Part shown: positions 40,774 to 53,576 of the stretch, in pieces
How the letters are laid out: each line of letters starts with the position of its first letter
How positions within the stretch are numbered: the stretch's first letter is position 1
Assembly (NCBI GenBank): GCA_963082975.1
Contig: OY720350.1
Location: 36,314,660 to 36,378,659, forward strand
DNA: 64,000 nucleotides
Origin: Labia minor
Lineage: Eukaryota > Arthropoda > Insecta > Dermaptera > Spongiphoridae
Direction of reading: 5' to 3'
Notes under the pieces: generated by a model
The model's input: only the letters and a program-made list of their open reading frames with translations
What the model was told of the DNA's origin: nothing
Databases searched by the model: none
Program-made: the position numbers and the translations under genes

Positions 40774-42790
40774 GAATTAAGAATTAAGCAACAACAATGT
40801 TAATATTTAAATTTATTACTCACAACATATTAATAATTAAAAAAAATTATAAATATTTTTTGTATGCACATATTTTTTAAATGTAATTCAATTTATCTTA
40901 ATTATATTTGAACAATCAGTGTGTGTAAAAATGACAATATTACAAATTGTAATGTTATTTTTGATTGCACAATTTTGTATATTTTGTGAGAATACACATC
41001 ATTTCGAAACAATTTCTTGGATTATGTTTTTGTTAATATCAATAAAAGCTTCAAAGAAAAATAATTTTTATTAAAATTGAAAATATGAACTATTTGACTG
41101 ATTTTGTTTTTCACTTTTTTCTCTTTACAAAAACCTAATGCATATTTTTATATATATATTGCAATTTAATCTTTCGCTGATTTTATTAATAATTAACTAA
41201 GCCGCTGATGATGCTAATAATAATTTAATAATAAAATTGTATATTCAAAAAATGTTTTAAAATTTTAAAATATGAAAATAACTCATATTTCCTATATATA
41301 CTTTTTTATTATTATAATTATTAAAATAATATATTAATAATATTATATTAATATAAAATTATTAATTATTATTAATATTATTATTAATTAAGAATATATT
41401 TATTTTTAATGATATTTTTAATGTGTGTGCTCTATCTTATTATATATTTTCTATATAAGTAGATGTCTTGTTTATATATGAATTATATAAGGTATCTATC
41501 TGACTAAGGCTGTGTATTGACTATATATTATATATAATAAATAAATTGTTTAATAAAAAAATCTATTTGTAATTTAATACTTGTTTTAAATCCAATTATA
41601 TAAAATTAATAATATATACTATAAAAAATTTTAATATAATAAAATATTTAATAAAAGTAAGTACAATCTTATTTATTCAATCTTCATTTAATTTTAATTT
41701 GATAAATTATTATATTATATTAATATTTAGGGCTTTAAAGAATCTCATCATTTGATACAAATTTATTTATGCTTAGTTAAAAAATTATATCATAGAAAAA
41801 ATATTTGTCATGTTTTCATTTATTTTAATTTTCTATATATAGTGATAATATTGAATATAGATACAATATAGTATATACATAAATCATTAACTTGTTGGCA
41901 GAGTATATTTAATTATGATATTCATATTTACAGAGCTTTTACCACATTCTACAGACATACTACTCGCGCTTGAAACTAAGCAATATATCATTAATTTGTT
42001 CAATTTATTTCATAATCTTAATAAGAAATTATAAAGCAATTTAATTTGAAATTTGATAAATAAATAATAATATTTATATAAATATATTTGCAATGCATGT
42101 TGATTTAAAATATATTAGCAATCCAGTTGCCTCTTTTTCACCTCTTGACATAAATTTATTTCTAAATTGGGAGTTTCGTATTTCTCTAAAATATTATCTT
42201 ATAATTTAATAGAAAATTAAATATTAATTTTAAAAAAAATCTTAAATAAAAATTAAAATAAAAATTAAAATAAAAATTAAAATAGATTCCTATTCATTAG
42301 ATTTTTTGCACCCCTGGATAGATTATTTTTTATTTTTATTTAAGTAATATTTTAATATATTATATTAATTAACAGCTAACCCTCCATCAAAAGAAAAGGT
42401 ATTTGAACATTTAAAAAAATAATTACTTTTATGTATATTCGAATTTTCGGAAATTTTAAATAATTTGTTTAGATACTTTTAATATTATATAAATATAAAT
42501 TAATAAATTATGTATAAAAAATATTAAAATAATTTTAAAGAAGTTATACAAAAACTCTAATAGTGGATCTGCATGAACAATGAAAGAAATATAAAATTGT
42601 GAGTAAAACTTAGAAAAAGATTCTACTCTTTCAATGCGTAAATAACGCTCTTTTGGTCTTTTTGAGTTTTGATTTTCAAAAGAATTTAATTTAATTTGTT
42701 AATTTTTTAAAAACCTTTTAAAAGACGTAATTTATCTAAATTTTATTTAATATTAAAATAAAATAATAATAAATTATTAAATATAATATA
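40774..42790. other. AT-rich intergenic stretch
   Basis: No gene or bounded element was found. Dense ATT/TAT runs occur at 41300-41400, and a short tandem AAAATTAAAATA repeat lies at 42242-42282. Confidence 0.45.
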
Positions 42791-42798
42791 CTAATATG

Positions 42799-43513
42799 CA
42801 GTGGCGTAGCGTGATCTATTATGTTGGGGAGGAGGGCACGGGATGGTCCAGGGGTCTCCCCCAGAAAAAATTTTGACAAAATAAATTATTTCTTTATTTC
42901 TTTATCATCAGTCCGCTTGAATCGGAGCAAGCGTACGGTTACTTGAAAACGACTGCAGAATAAGTAGTTGAAACGTTGTACAATTATTTTAATTTAATAA
43001 ATAATTTTATACAAATAATGTGGTCTTTTAATAAAAATTCCCTTAATAATTATTTCTTTATTCATAACGTTTAGACCAGAGGTTGCCAAAGTGGTGGTCC
43101 GTGGACCACTAGTGGTCCGCGAGAAAATTTCGCTGGTCCGCAGAAAAATGTGGAATATACTTACTCATCATGTTAAGTTATGTTTTAAGATGCATTAAAA
43201 CATGATTCAATTCATAACAATACGTGATAATAGTTTCATTTTATTAACTAGGTACATTTTATGTGTTCTTTGATTACAATTTTTATTTATAAATATATTT
43301 AACACTTAAAAAATCCTATTAGTGGTCCGCGGGATTTAAATTATGAATTAACTGGTCCGTGGTGTCAAAAAGTTTGGCGACCGCTGGTTTAGACTATACT
43401 TATACGTAATTTAAATATGTTTTTTTCTTATGGGTTCTCAGTTACAAAACTAATCACTTTTAAATTTATTTTTTGCACAATGTTGGGGGGGGGGGGGGGG
43501 CCCGCCGCCACTG
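42799..43513. mobile_element. hAT element carrying a nested MITE
   Basis: The ends are CAGTGGCGTAGCGTGATC and, on the other strand, CAGTGGCGGCGGGCCC. The perfect 8-bp target duplication CTAATATG is at 42791-42798 and 43514-43521. A 16-base G-run next to CCC lies just inside the right end (43485-43500). The 310-bp MITE at 43077-43386 sits inside it. Confidence 0.83.
43077..43386. mobile_element. hAT MITE, 310 bp (copy B of an identical pair)
   Basis: By eye it has the same sequence as 20066-20375 from end to end. It is flanked by the perfect 8-bp duplication GTTTAGAC (43069-43076 and 43387-43394). The identity indicates recent mobilisation. Confidence 0.9.
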
Positions 43514-43521
43514 CTAATATG

Positions 43522-44599
43522 ATTAAAATTGTTATTGATTAGATTTTTTTAAATAATTTTACATTTAAAAAAAGAACTAAATATAATGAAACTATTATTT
43601 GTTTGAAGATTTAATAAAAAAATTCTTAAAAATCTTAAAATTGATGCTTAAAACTTTGTCGTCACACTATTTTAATAATTTATTATAATAAAATAATAAT
43701 AATATATTAATATTAATAATTTAGTTTTAGTGAATTTAAATGTAAATTTAAAAATACTTTAGAAAATTTTGTTTCTTTATTATCTCATTCTCTTTGCTAA
43801 ATCATATATAATAATAATAATAATAATCTTAATATTCATAATAATAGTAGTATTTCGAAATTTAATAAAATATTCAAAACTTACTCATGTGTATGACTTA
43901 CTTTTTTAATTTCTAATTATGTTTTTTTATTTACATAATTTAATATTTTTTCCAAATTTGAAAATATATTTTATCGAGATCTATCATAGAAGGATTGAAC
44001 TAATAACATATACATTGAATTTATTTCAAATTTTAATATTTAATATATTACTTTAAAAGAGGAAGGATGTTCAATACTTGATGTAAACCTTTTCTGTTTT
44101 TCTGTATTCTGTATTTGTATCATATTGATATTAAGAATTTGTTAAGAAAAATAAATATTTATTTTTCTTTAAAAAAAAATGTTTTGGAAATATGAAAAAA
44201 TTAAATAAATAAATTAAATAGAAGAAAATATTATTTTGAATTGGAAAAAATTATTAGGAAGAGGGATCAATTTTGAATTTAATATAAAACTCACACTGAA
44301 ACCTTAATTCTAGAAACAACTTTTCTTAATACAATGTTTTAGTTATTATGTTATAATTATGATAACATAGCATTTGAAATGAATATTATGTACTTCTTCT
44401 ACGATAGATCTCATACATAATTTTATAAACAATATTATTTATCATTAATATATATATATATATATCTTTGTTTCTTTAGAAATACATAGTAGTATAGTAT
44501 ACATTTTTAACCATCTTGCTTGTTTTGACAAGTAAGTGATATATAAATTATTCTACAAGTTTTGCATGAACTTAGTCAAAAACTTGAACTTGATACTAA
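43522..44599. other. AT-rich intergenic stretch
   Basis: No gene was found. There is an (AAT)n tract at about 43808-43827 and a (TA)n tract at about 44448-44465. Confidence 0.45.
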
Positions 44600-44603
44600 T
44601 AAT

Positions 44604-44654
44604 TGCGCGGGGCCTCGGGAAAAATCCCCGAACCCGATCTCTGAGCCGGCCCTG
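44604..44654 (-). mobile_element. Solo end of a hAT-type element
   Basis: On the minus strand this reads CAGGGCCGGCTCAGAGATCG and onward into GGGGCC-rich sequence, a common hAT terminus. No partner end was found, and a mariner relic starts within a few bases. Confidence 0.4.
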
Positions 44655-44659
44655 ATATA

Positions 44660-45180
44660 CGAGGGTCGTTCACAAAGTAACCGCCGTTTTGAAATAAAAA
44701 ATAAACAAATTGAGATACAAAAATTTTATTATATACATTTTAAAACTACTCTTTTTCTCTACTTTTCTACATATTCACCAAATAAATTCAAGCACTTATC
44801 ATATCTTTTAACAGTTTTTGAAATGCCGTCTGCATAAAAATCTGCCGCATGAGAGCTTAGCCAACTTGTCACAGTCTCATCTCCGGTAACGATCCTGTTC
44901 AAAAAAGTTTCTCCTTCAATGTCATACCGAGTAAGAAAGTCAATGGCAGAACTCATTCTTTTGATTTTGTGATCGTCGGTGAGCACTTTTGGAATCCAAC
45001 GAGCACAAAACTTGTGATAGCCAAGTTTTTCTGTCACTATCTCATGCACAAAACTTCGAAAAAATTCAAGAAAATGATCGGAAAATCCCGAGATTGTGAA
45101 GCGCCGGTTCTCACGAATTTTCTCGTTCACTTTGTTCGCCAAGTCATCACTGACGAGACAGGCGGAAGATTTTTATGCAT
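44660..45180 (-). pseudogene. Mariner transposase relic with internal deletion
   Basis: The terminus CGAGGGTCGTTCACAAAGT follows TA at 44658-44659. On the minus strand from about 45172 comes an N-terminal transposase section containing VNEKIRENRRFTISGF, then LGYHKFCARWIPK. It reaches IVTGDET, which holds the first catalytic aspartate. There it jumps directly to the C-terminal AADFYADGISKTVKRYDKCL and ends EYVEK. The other two catalytic aspartates lie in the deleted middle and the far TIR is missing, so the copy is dead. Confidence 0.8.
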
Positions 45181-45224
45181 ATATGACATAGATCATAGAC
45201 TATTATAGATATAGGAACATTTTT

Positions 45225-46154
45225 ATTTATAATCGAAACACACTTCCAAAATTGAATTTTTCATATTCCTCAAATGACTCCCACTTTTCATTTAATGAAT
45301 TATATTGCGAGTTTAATTCAGAAGTTACTTTTTGAAAATGTGATTGGAGGAACATACAAAATATTTATTAGATTTTTTATTATAGTTTTATTTGATAATG
45401 CCCAGTGAAATGCATCTGTCCATAGTTTTAATTTTATAGATGGTTTTAATGCAAAACATTTATAATTGGGGCAACTGGGATTTCTTTCTTCGGTCCATTT
45501 CAAAAGATGATTATTTAAAGCATTTAGAAATTGTCCAATGGGTAATCTTTCTCTTAGTGCAGGGATGTCCAACTCGCGGCCCGCGGGCCGCATTGCGGCC
45601 CACTCAAAGTTTTGATGCGGCCCACTATCGACTCATTTTGGAGTTAAATTTTAAAGAATTCACAGTCTGGCAAGCGACCTATATCTTCGAGGCTATAAAA
45701 AAAGGCTGCAACATTCAAAAACCAAAAACCACCTCTATCCCCAAAAATCTCCATAAGTTTTGAGACATTCACTAGCTAGGCTTAACATATTCTGGTAATT
45801 TTGCGGCCCAGTTAAATATTTAAGTTTGCGATGTGGCACATTAAATTAAAAGGTTGGACATCCCTGTCTTAGTGGATGCTCCCGTTTAATAACTGAATTC
45901 GTAGCTTCTAAGTCGTTATTTGTGCTTGGATATCCATTTGTAGCACCTTCAAACCAGTATTTATTTCGCTGAAGGTATTCCGAATAAAAGTAATTTAAAA
46001 ATTTATTAATTTCATCATCATTCTTCTTTTGCCACTTTTCTAGAAATAATTTTGAAGCTTTATCGAATATTTTTTCTGTGTAACATTCTTGTAATCGATG
46101 AATGTCCTTTTTTAATTCGCATGCAAAATTTGAGCCTCTTATTTTTTTTAACAA
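45225..46154 (-). pseudogene. MULE-type transposase relic, split by a hAT MITE
   Basis: The minus-strand frame 46154-45875 includes YWFEGATNGYPSTNNDLEAT. After the inserted MITE it continues with ERLPIGQFLNALNNHLL and runs to about 45321. A frameshift then leads to NEKWESFEEYEKFNFGSVF, ending near 45225. The STNN-LEATN block and the KW.SFEEY tail are typical of the C-terminal region of MULE (Mutator-like) transposases. The catalytic core upstream is absent. One target-duplication copy adds bases in the reading frame. Confidence 0.65.
45560..45866. mobile_element. hAT MITE inserted in the MULE relic
   Basis: The ends are CAGGGATGTCCAACTCGCGG and, on the other strand, CAGGGATGTCCAACC. The perfect 8-bp target duplication TCTTAGTG is at 45552-45559 and 45867-45874. 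Subterminal GCGGCCC repeats are shared in style with the MITE at 17955-18460, suggesting related families. Confidence 0.9.
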
Positions 46155-46474
46155 AGTTTTAGTGTTTTAATTTTATTTTATTGTTCCTAAATAGAATTGT
46201 ATTGTTCCTAAAATTGTTTTAGTGCTCAAATATTTATTAATGTTTCTAAGCTTATTTTAATGTGCAATCATAGTGTTCAATATATTATATTCAAGTGAAT
46301 TATTTTAAAAAATGTTCATGATATTTTTTTAGTGTTAGAGAGCTTAAATTTAATGTTCAAATACCATATTCAAATGTGCTGAAAAATGGCACCTATTAAA
46401 TTATATTAAAAATGTAAATAAAAATCTTTTTACAGACACAAAATTGATTAAGTGATACCCAATACTAACCTTCT

Positions 46475-46505
<31 letters not shown>

Positions 46506-46734
46506 TAATTGCCAAATAATTAATACTTATATATTCTTTATAATTAATTAATAATTAAAATCTTTTTAAAAATCAAAATTATATCACACTACTACTACGC
46601 TATATCTTTAAAAATATATATTTTCATTTGTTTTAATGCATTTTTGATTTTATTATCAATCTAAAATCTAAAATATACTAAATTTTTAATTATTTAAATA
46701 TTTAATTTTAAATGTTAATAATGGTGTGTTTGAT

Positions 46735-46959
46735 TATTGGTTGGATTTTGAAATGCAGCGCGTTTTCCTCCTCCAATGGGGTGCTCAAGTTGCCCTCCCC
46801 GTCCAAAAGCCCGCTCTTGGGCGCTTGCCTTACCACTTACATCTCAGTCGAGCAAGAGACGCACTTGAGTTCATTCCAAACAATCTCGAGTCATTGAGTG
46901 AACCGACGCCCGTCATCTTCCACCTCCCAATTGCTTGATTGCATTCCACCTAAGGCACC
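46735..46959 (+). promoter_or_regulatory. GC-rich 5' leader of the tetraspanin gene
   Basis: About 225 bp of markedly higher GC content lies directly upstream of the tetraspanin ATG, with no in-frame start before it. It ends in GGCACCATGG, a perfect Kozak context. It is most simply the 5' untranslated region and core promoter; the start site is not determined. Confidence 0.5.
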
Positions 46960-47025
46960 ATGGGCTTATCCGGCTGTTACGCCTGTCTCAAATATCTCGT
47001 CGTCGCTATCAATTTTGTCTTTTGG
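46960..47025 (+). CDS. Tetraspanin, first coding exon only
   Basis: The 22 codons encode MGLSGCYACLKYLVVAINFV-FW and end at a canonical donor, GGTAAG, in phase 0. A short cytosolic N-terminus with paired cysteines, CLKYL, and the start of a first transmembrane helix ending FW at a splice site is the hallmark of tetraspanins. The start most resembles the arthropod Tsp96F type. Tetraspanins organise membrane microdomains through four TM helices and a CCG-containing large loop. None of these later parts was found to the end of the window at 64000, so either the next exon lies over 17 kb away, or I missed it, or the gene is broken. The family call is good; the orthologue is tentative. Confidence 0.72.
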
Positions 47026-49481
47026 GTAAGCATCATACATCAATATTACATACTTATTTATTTATTTTTTTTTTTCAATTTTATTTTTATCCACCCCCTC
47101 CTCGAGTTTACCCTCCTGTGGATCCGTCAACCAATGGACGTATCTCATCTGACAGATTCATATTACACTCCATTTATTTTCACAAAAATTTAACCAAAAC
47201 ATGAATGAATTTTACATTTTAATTAAAAATCTACTTAGAAAACGAATCGAAATAATAAATTAGTAACTAACATTATTCAGTCAATAAAAACAAATCACTA
47301 AGAAATAAAACACATTAACAAATTTAATTTTTTTATCTTTTTAAATTATTTTTTTTTTTGTTAAATCTTTAAATTTACATATTACTTTGTATATATATAT
47401 ATATATATACATACAAAAAAAAAAGATAAAAAATAATGAGATTTAATATAATAATACTAAATATTATTTTTTTAGTAAATAAATATTTTATCACTAAAGA
47501 TAGATAGTATTAGCTAGAAAAATATATAACCATCTCTTGAATAATTTTATATTTTAATTCTTTTTATATATTTCACTTTATTGTTGTTTTTTTAAAAGAA
47601 CCAAAATTTATTTTTAAAAATATGAAACTTAGTAAACAACATTCACCCCCCCACCCCACCCATCCCACCTACTCTTATTTTTATTTTTTAAAATTAATTT
47701 TACAAAAATTAAATCCCAATTGCAATTAGTTTAATGGAAATGTTGGACAATACATAAATATTTTTTAATCTAAAAATAATACTAAAACAATATAATAATA
47801 TAATTATTGGCTAAATAAATATTTCTTAATACCAAAAAGAAAATATTTATTTAGTATGATATACGAATAAATATTAATATTGATTAATCAATATAGGTAT
47901 ATTTCTCTATTTAATATACTTAATTTATTCGATTGCTATACTAAACTTAATTTTTGAATATAATCTGTAACTAATAATTTAATATTTTAAAAAAATGTTA
48001 CATTAATTACTTTTCATTTTATTATTATTATTGTTATTTGAAGCTCCAGGCTACTCAGCAACAAAGGCCATTTGTGCCGTAAGCAATTACTTTAATATAT
48101 ATATATTTTCAAATTAATTATTTAATTTTTTTTTTTTAGGTTTTTGTTTTATTATTTTTTTTATAATATTAATTTTAAAAATTATTTTAAATTTATAAAT
48201 TACAATCTTATTCGTAAACGTTATTTATATATGAAATATATTATTATATTATATATATTGAAAAAGAACTTTACAATATGTAAATTATTGTATATTGTTA
48301 TTTACTTTTATAGTATATAAATTTAAAAGGAACCAAAATCTTTTATCTTATATTTATATATTCTTTGACATTTCAAATCTCTATAATTAATTTCATGACT
48401 TAGTAGTTTCCTGTTCTTTAGATTGACATATATTTAAAAATAATTAAAATATTTACATATATATATATATATATATTGTTTTGATTCTATTTTAGCAATT
48501 TAAATACACTTTTTATTTATTTTATATTTATTACTTATTTACCCCAATTAACCCTTTTAGTATTTTGGCCATATTCCATCTATAATTTCTTTATTCTTTT
48601 TAATAATTTATGTCACCATCTCATCGGTTTCGTTATTTTGAAATTCCTATGATGTTATTCTTGTTGGTATTTTATTTTATGGATCATAATATAAAATCAA
48701 ATTAAGCTAAGCTCATTAAATGTTGTAGATATTATTTAAATTGGTATGATATGTATATAACAAGAATCTTTAATACAATTTATTTAATATGTTTTATTAT
48801 TTTTTTCATTTTTTTTTATAAATTACACGAAAAATTTTATAATTATTTGTTTAATTTTTTTTTTATTAATGTAATTTCATATATACAATTACAAGAAGTG
48901 GGTAAACAAAATGAACATTCAGTGCCCCTCTTAATTTCTTAAATTTCTGATGGAATACATCTATTTTAATCGCTGTTGTTTATCCAGAGTGGATGATGAC
49001 CCAAATTTCGTTTCTTTCAACCCACCCTGTCACCTACTTGGGGCGACTCCAAACGAAAACAATTTTAATAAACTTATTTAGATATGGTATGAATATTTGG
49101 AATATTGCCTAAGTTGTCTTTAATAATAATGTCATGTAAAATAAAAACAAAAAAAAAGTAATGTCAAATATATTTACTTATGTTATTGAATATCAATCAG
49201 AGTTGATTTATTATTAAATGAAAGTTTAAGTGAAATTTTTCTTCTATTTTTTTTTTTTACTTTTATTTAAACTTTTCATTCTTTTCTACATCAAAACAAA
49301 TCTGATAATATTCTCAAATGAATTAATTCTTCAGCACAATTAGTTATATATTAATCATTCATTCGATAAATCTAATTATATTTATATTGTATTTATTTTA
49401 TTGGGGTGCTTTTTCCTTTCCTTTAGAAGAATTTTCTTTTAAATTTTATTAAAAAAATAAAGTATTCTTGTAATCTATGTT
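47026..49481. other. AT-rich stretch, probably tetraspanin intron
   Basis: No exon was recognised. There are (TA)n tracts at about 47391-47408 and 48456-48476. A C-rich patch at 47646-47672 has no coding potential. The 63-codon frame at 48751 is noise. Confidence 0.4.
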
Positions 49482-49489
49482 GTTTAAAT

Positions 49490-50657
49490 CAGGGCTTCGA
49501 ACCGTTATTTTTTTCGTTTCGGTTTTCGTTCCGGTTCAATAAAAAAAAAAAATATCAGTTCGGTTCCGGTTTTCGTTCCGGCAAAAATAACGGTTTTTTT
49601 CGGTTTTCGGTTCAGCTCCGATTAATTAATTTTAAAGACCTTTTATTTGTATGAGAAATTTAGGTCGGGGTATGCCGAGTCTGCCATAAATATATAAAAA
49701 TATTTCTTGCTACCACCCTAAATCATACTACATGAATTGATACAATATAATATAAATAATAGTAATTAATTAAAGGTATAATAATTAGAAGTATATAATA
49801 TAAGAAGTTAATATAATTTATTAAACGAAACAAATAAGTATGAATATTTTTTTACATCCTTCTACTTTCAAACACTCAACAAACGAAACAAATTCGTATA
49901 TTTAATGTTAAAGTATACAGGATTCTTGGATATATTTACTTATAATTATAACTAGAATTATAAAAGATGAAAATTATACCTCTAATTATTAAAATATCTT
50001 CTAATATATTTTCATTTAAACTATTTCTATTGTCTCGTAAAATAAACTTTAAACCAGAGAAAGCTCTTTCAACACTAACTTGTGTTGCAGTATCTCCTAA
50101 AACCACCATTGCAATTTTGTTAAAATGAGGATATGTATTTTTATTTTCCTCCCAAAATTCTAAAATAAGTTTTTTACTGTCTAATCTTCGTACTTGGTCA
50201 AAGTTATTCAATATTTGTTTAAATTTATTTAATAATTTTCTTTATATTTATGAATCATTTTCTTTATACATAACCCTGTAACAAATGGAATAAATAATTT
50301 AAAAAATTAATACTATCATTAAATCAAAATATCAGTATTAAACAAACGATGAAAACATTAAATTCTGTATTGCGACTACGAGACGCTGCCAACACAACCG
50401 AAGGGAGAGTATGACTAGGACACTAATTTTTGAAACATAGTTTTTAGCGACACCATGCAGTGCGAGGCATAACTAATTGAAAAAAATTCGGGCTTGGGTG
50501 TTGCCAAAACACCTCTTGTGGCAACTCTGGATTGAACACGTACTGAACCGAAATAAACCGATATTATTTTTTTCGGTTCAGCTCCGGTTTTCGTTCCGAC
50601 AAAAATACCGGTTTTTTCGGTTTTCGGTTTTCGGTTCAGTTCCGGTTCGAAGCCCTG
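49490..50657 (-). mobile_element. hAT transposon relic with transposase C-terminus
   Basis: The ends CAGGGCTTCGAACCG are inverted at both termini, and the perfect 8-bp duplication GTTTAAAT is at 49482-49489 and 50658-50665. The subterminal DNA is packed with CGGTTTTCGGTT-type repeats. The minus strand (50211-49936) encodes a hAT family dimerisation domain with EFWEENKNTYPHFNKIAM, then SVERAFSGLKFILRDNRN. The rest of the transposase is gone, so the element is defective. Part of the interior (50405-50480) matches the dispersed repeat at 26740. Confidence 0.85.
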
Positions 50658-50684
50658 GTTTAAATAGAAAAACATTTAATAATT

Positions 50685-50942
50685 TAGTTAGCGAAGCTGC
50701 CTCACATTCTCGTGGTCCCGGGTTCAAGACCCGGCCCTGGCAAGGGAATTTCTCTAGCTGGGGTCTATGGGACGGAGTCAACCAAGCTTCCGGGATCAAA
50801 ATTGGGAAAGCTACTTGATAGCGCCTCCGATCAAGAAAATCAAGGTAAAGGTTGATAGGACCCTTTTTACTGATCATAGGACAACTAATTGATATAACCG
50901 ACTTGATAGGTGTTATTCTTACGTATAAAAGTCAGAGGTTTA
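50685..50942 (+). mobile_element. tRNA-derived SINE, copy 1
   Basis: It starts with an A-box-like TAGCGAAGCTGC (about 50688) and a B box GGTTCAAGACC (50721-50731) in a T-arm context (CCCGGGTTCAAGACCCGG). An unrelated body follows (AGGGAATTTCTCTAGCTGGG, then CCGATCAAGAAAATCAAGG) and it ends near CAGAGG. The body recurs at 63296-63550, so this is a SINE and not a tRNA gene. It lies 20 bp beyond the hAT relic. Confidence 0.75.
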
Positions 50943-53576
50943 ATAATTTAGTCTTAAAAATAAAATGCTTTTTTATATATTTTCGAGGGATTGAACCTCA
51001 CCAAGTTCAATTACTTGTTTTAAAATTATAATAAATAAATCAAATAATTAAATAACTAAAGCTGATAATTTCGAATGCTGGCTAAAATAAACCTTTATCC
51101 CAAAGACCAACAAAAATAACATTAAAAAAAAAAATTTCTAAATCTTCAATTAAATAATATTATTTTATTGATTTGATAGATATAACTTCTCTATTTCTCT
51201 GTAAGTGGTTTAAAATTAATTTAATTAATACATTTTAAAATTGAAAAAGAAAAATTGTTTGTTAAATATTTATCGATGTATTTATTATATCTTGTTCAAA
51301 GGAGTATGTTGTTGTCTTTTGAATTTTGGCTTAGAATGAATTGTGATAAAAATAAATTGAAATAGCAGGTCGGTCAATTGTACATTTAAATCTCTTCTGT
51401 AAATAAATGATCATTAAGATCAATGCTCAGAATTTTATTTTTTTATTTATTTATATATATGTATAAATAAATGATCACTCAAACTCACATAAATCTATTA
51501 GTATATATTAAATTATTTAATTAATAATTTTTTTTAGTTATATGTAAAAATACTCGATTGAATTACAAAAATTTTAATATTTAGTTGATTTTTAACTTTT
51601 TTTTTTTAAAAATTAAGCATCCTAATGTCGATAATTATTCATACATCATTTAATTTTATTTTTTTATATTATATTATTTATTTCTTAAAAAATGAAATGA
51701 ATTAATGAAAATACAAATAAATATCTTAATTATTTTGTACTACTGTTTACTAGTTGCTAATTAAACTAAAAGAAGAAATTATTTAAACAGGCATTTATTA
51801 AGTAAAAAAATGTCTTTATTTTTTTAAAATTTATATATAAATGCATTTTTCTAATATTTCACATGGTTTAACAACACCCCAAGGCTACTTACTGTTCTCC
51901 AAATTTATATGATGGCCAAAATATAATTTTTTTTTTTTTTTTGGTATTGTCAAAACCAAGGTTTCTTATATATTTAAAAAAAATATTATTAAAAATTAGA
52001 TAAGTCACTTGACGCTCGTTCTTATGCGGATGTAATAATTTTGAAGGAGAGTGCGATTATGAACGAATGATGCATGATGATGTCATCCTTTATGAACCTG
52101 TTTGGTTAGGCAGCGTAAATTCTATCATGTACAACAAAAAAAAAAAAAAAAAAAGCAGATGAAGAGTTGAAAATATTTATTTATGGTTGCGGAAGGTAAC
52201 TAAGATTAATTAATTTTTTTTTTTTTTTAAAGAAACTACTACTTATTAATTAAATACTATTTTTGATTATAATAAAATATTAATATCATAATCATATTTT
52301 CGATAATATAAAGTTATATTTTTTGTTCTTTTTTTTGTTTTTTAGTAGATTTTTTCCCTGATAAAATTATTTTCGAATGGTTAAATATTATCCAATTAAA
52401 ATTTCTCTTTCTTTGTTCAATCTAGGCTATATTTTTATTCTTTAAGATATTGATCTTTCTTGTTTTTCTTTTATTTCGAAATTTAATAATGTATTCATAG
52501 TAAATACAAATTGAAGTATGTATCTAGATTCAAATTTCAAATCCTACCGGAAATTTTATCAAGGTTTGAATAAATTATATATTCGTTTGTAATAATCATA
52601 ATGGTCACTAATGCCTTACTAATTAAAATCTTTTTTTTTTTGTTGATTGTAGGCCTAATATTTTAGTTTAGTTTTATCATAATCCCAAAAAATTTATGAT
52701 TTTTTTTATGTATCAATCCCTCTATAGATTTAAAAAACACCACCAAATTCTATTCTCTTCCCAAATTTTTTAAATTTACCTTTATATTTTCTCAATTCAC
52801 TGCTCCAAGGAAACCTACAGGTTGTTTCCCAATTGGTTTCCCTATAAGCAAACTTCTCGTTAAACTTTCCATCAAGTCGTGCTCTTCCCGCTCATCATAT
52901 CCTTTTTGATTTTAGAATTAGGATTGCATGCATACGGGTCATATGTCATTTATTGATTAAATCTTTTTTTGTTCAATAAATCCCATAAGGAATTCCCTAA
53001 ATACTGATTTCATTCTCGTTGCCCAAAATCATTTACTATGGCTTAGATCCATATATTTCCTAAAATATTTTTTATCAATTGTATGTAGTCATTAACATTA
53101 TATATAACTTGTAAACTTGTTACGATGATATAATTTGTTTTTTATTTCTTTAACATTTTTGGAAATTATTTTTTGTTATTAAATGTTATTTATCGTGGAA
53201 ATTAAAATAGGGATGAGCATTTAGTTTTAAGAAGATAATTTCTATTATCTTTGGAAAAAAAATTAATGGTAATAAATTAATCTTTTTGAATATTGTAAAT
53301 TTCACTTTCAAGATTTTAATTATCATTTTCATATTTTATACATACTTGTAATAATTAATTTTTTTTTTTTTAATTATTTTTGTATATTTAATTATATCAT
53401 GAGCTTAGTTTAGGGGTAAATTGTTGTTGAGATTGGAAGTTCAAAACTCACTAAATTGACAAAAATTTAAAACATATTTAATTTGAATTTGGATTCAAAA
53501 TAAATAAATAATAAATAAACTGGCAAAGTTAATATCCCAAGAGTCAATTAATCTAAAAGAAAAAGCACAAAAAAAA
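50943..53576. other. AT-rich stretch within the presumed tetraspanin intron
   Basis: No exon or bounded element was found. Small GC-richer patches lie at 52045-52130 and 52795-52930, without open frames or repeat ends. Long A and T runs occur at 52135-52154 and 51930-51941. Confidence 0.4.

Noticed and set aside
48038-48085. Possible microexon after the tetraspanin first exon (AG before GCTACTCAGC and a GTAAGC donor)
   Set aside because: The translation (ATQQRPFV) does not continue a tetraspanin transmembrane helix, which should be hydrophobic at this point.
50721-50740. Functional tRNA gene at the SINE head
   Set aside because: The T-arm pairs, but the acceptor stem does not, and the sequence continues as a repeated SINE body.
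50477-50877. Frames of 86-113 codons across 50415-50877
   Set aside because: They run from CGGTTT-type hAT subterminal repeats into the SINE, crossing a transposon border, so they are not real.
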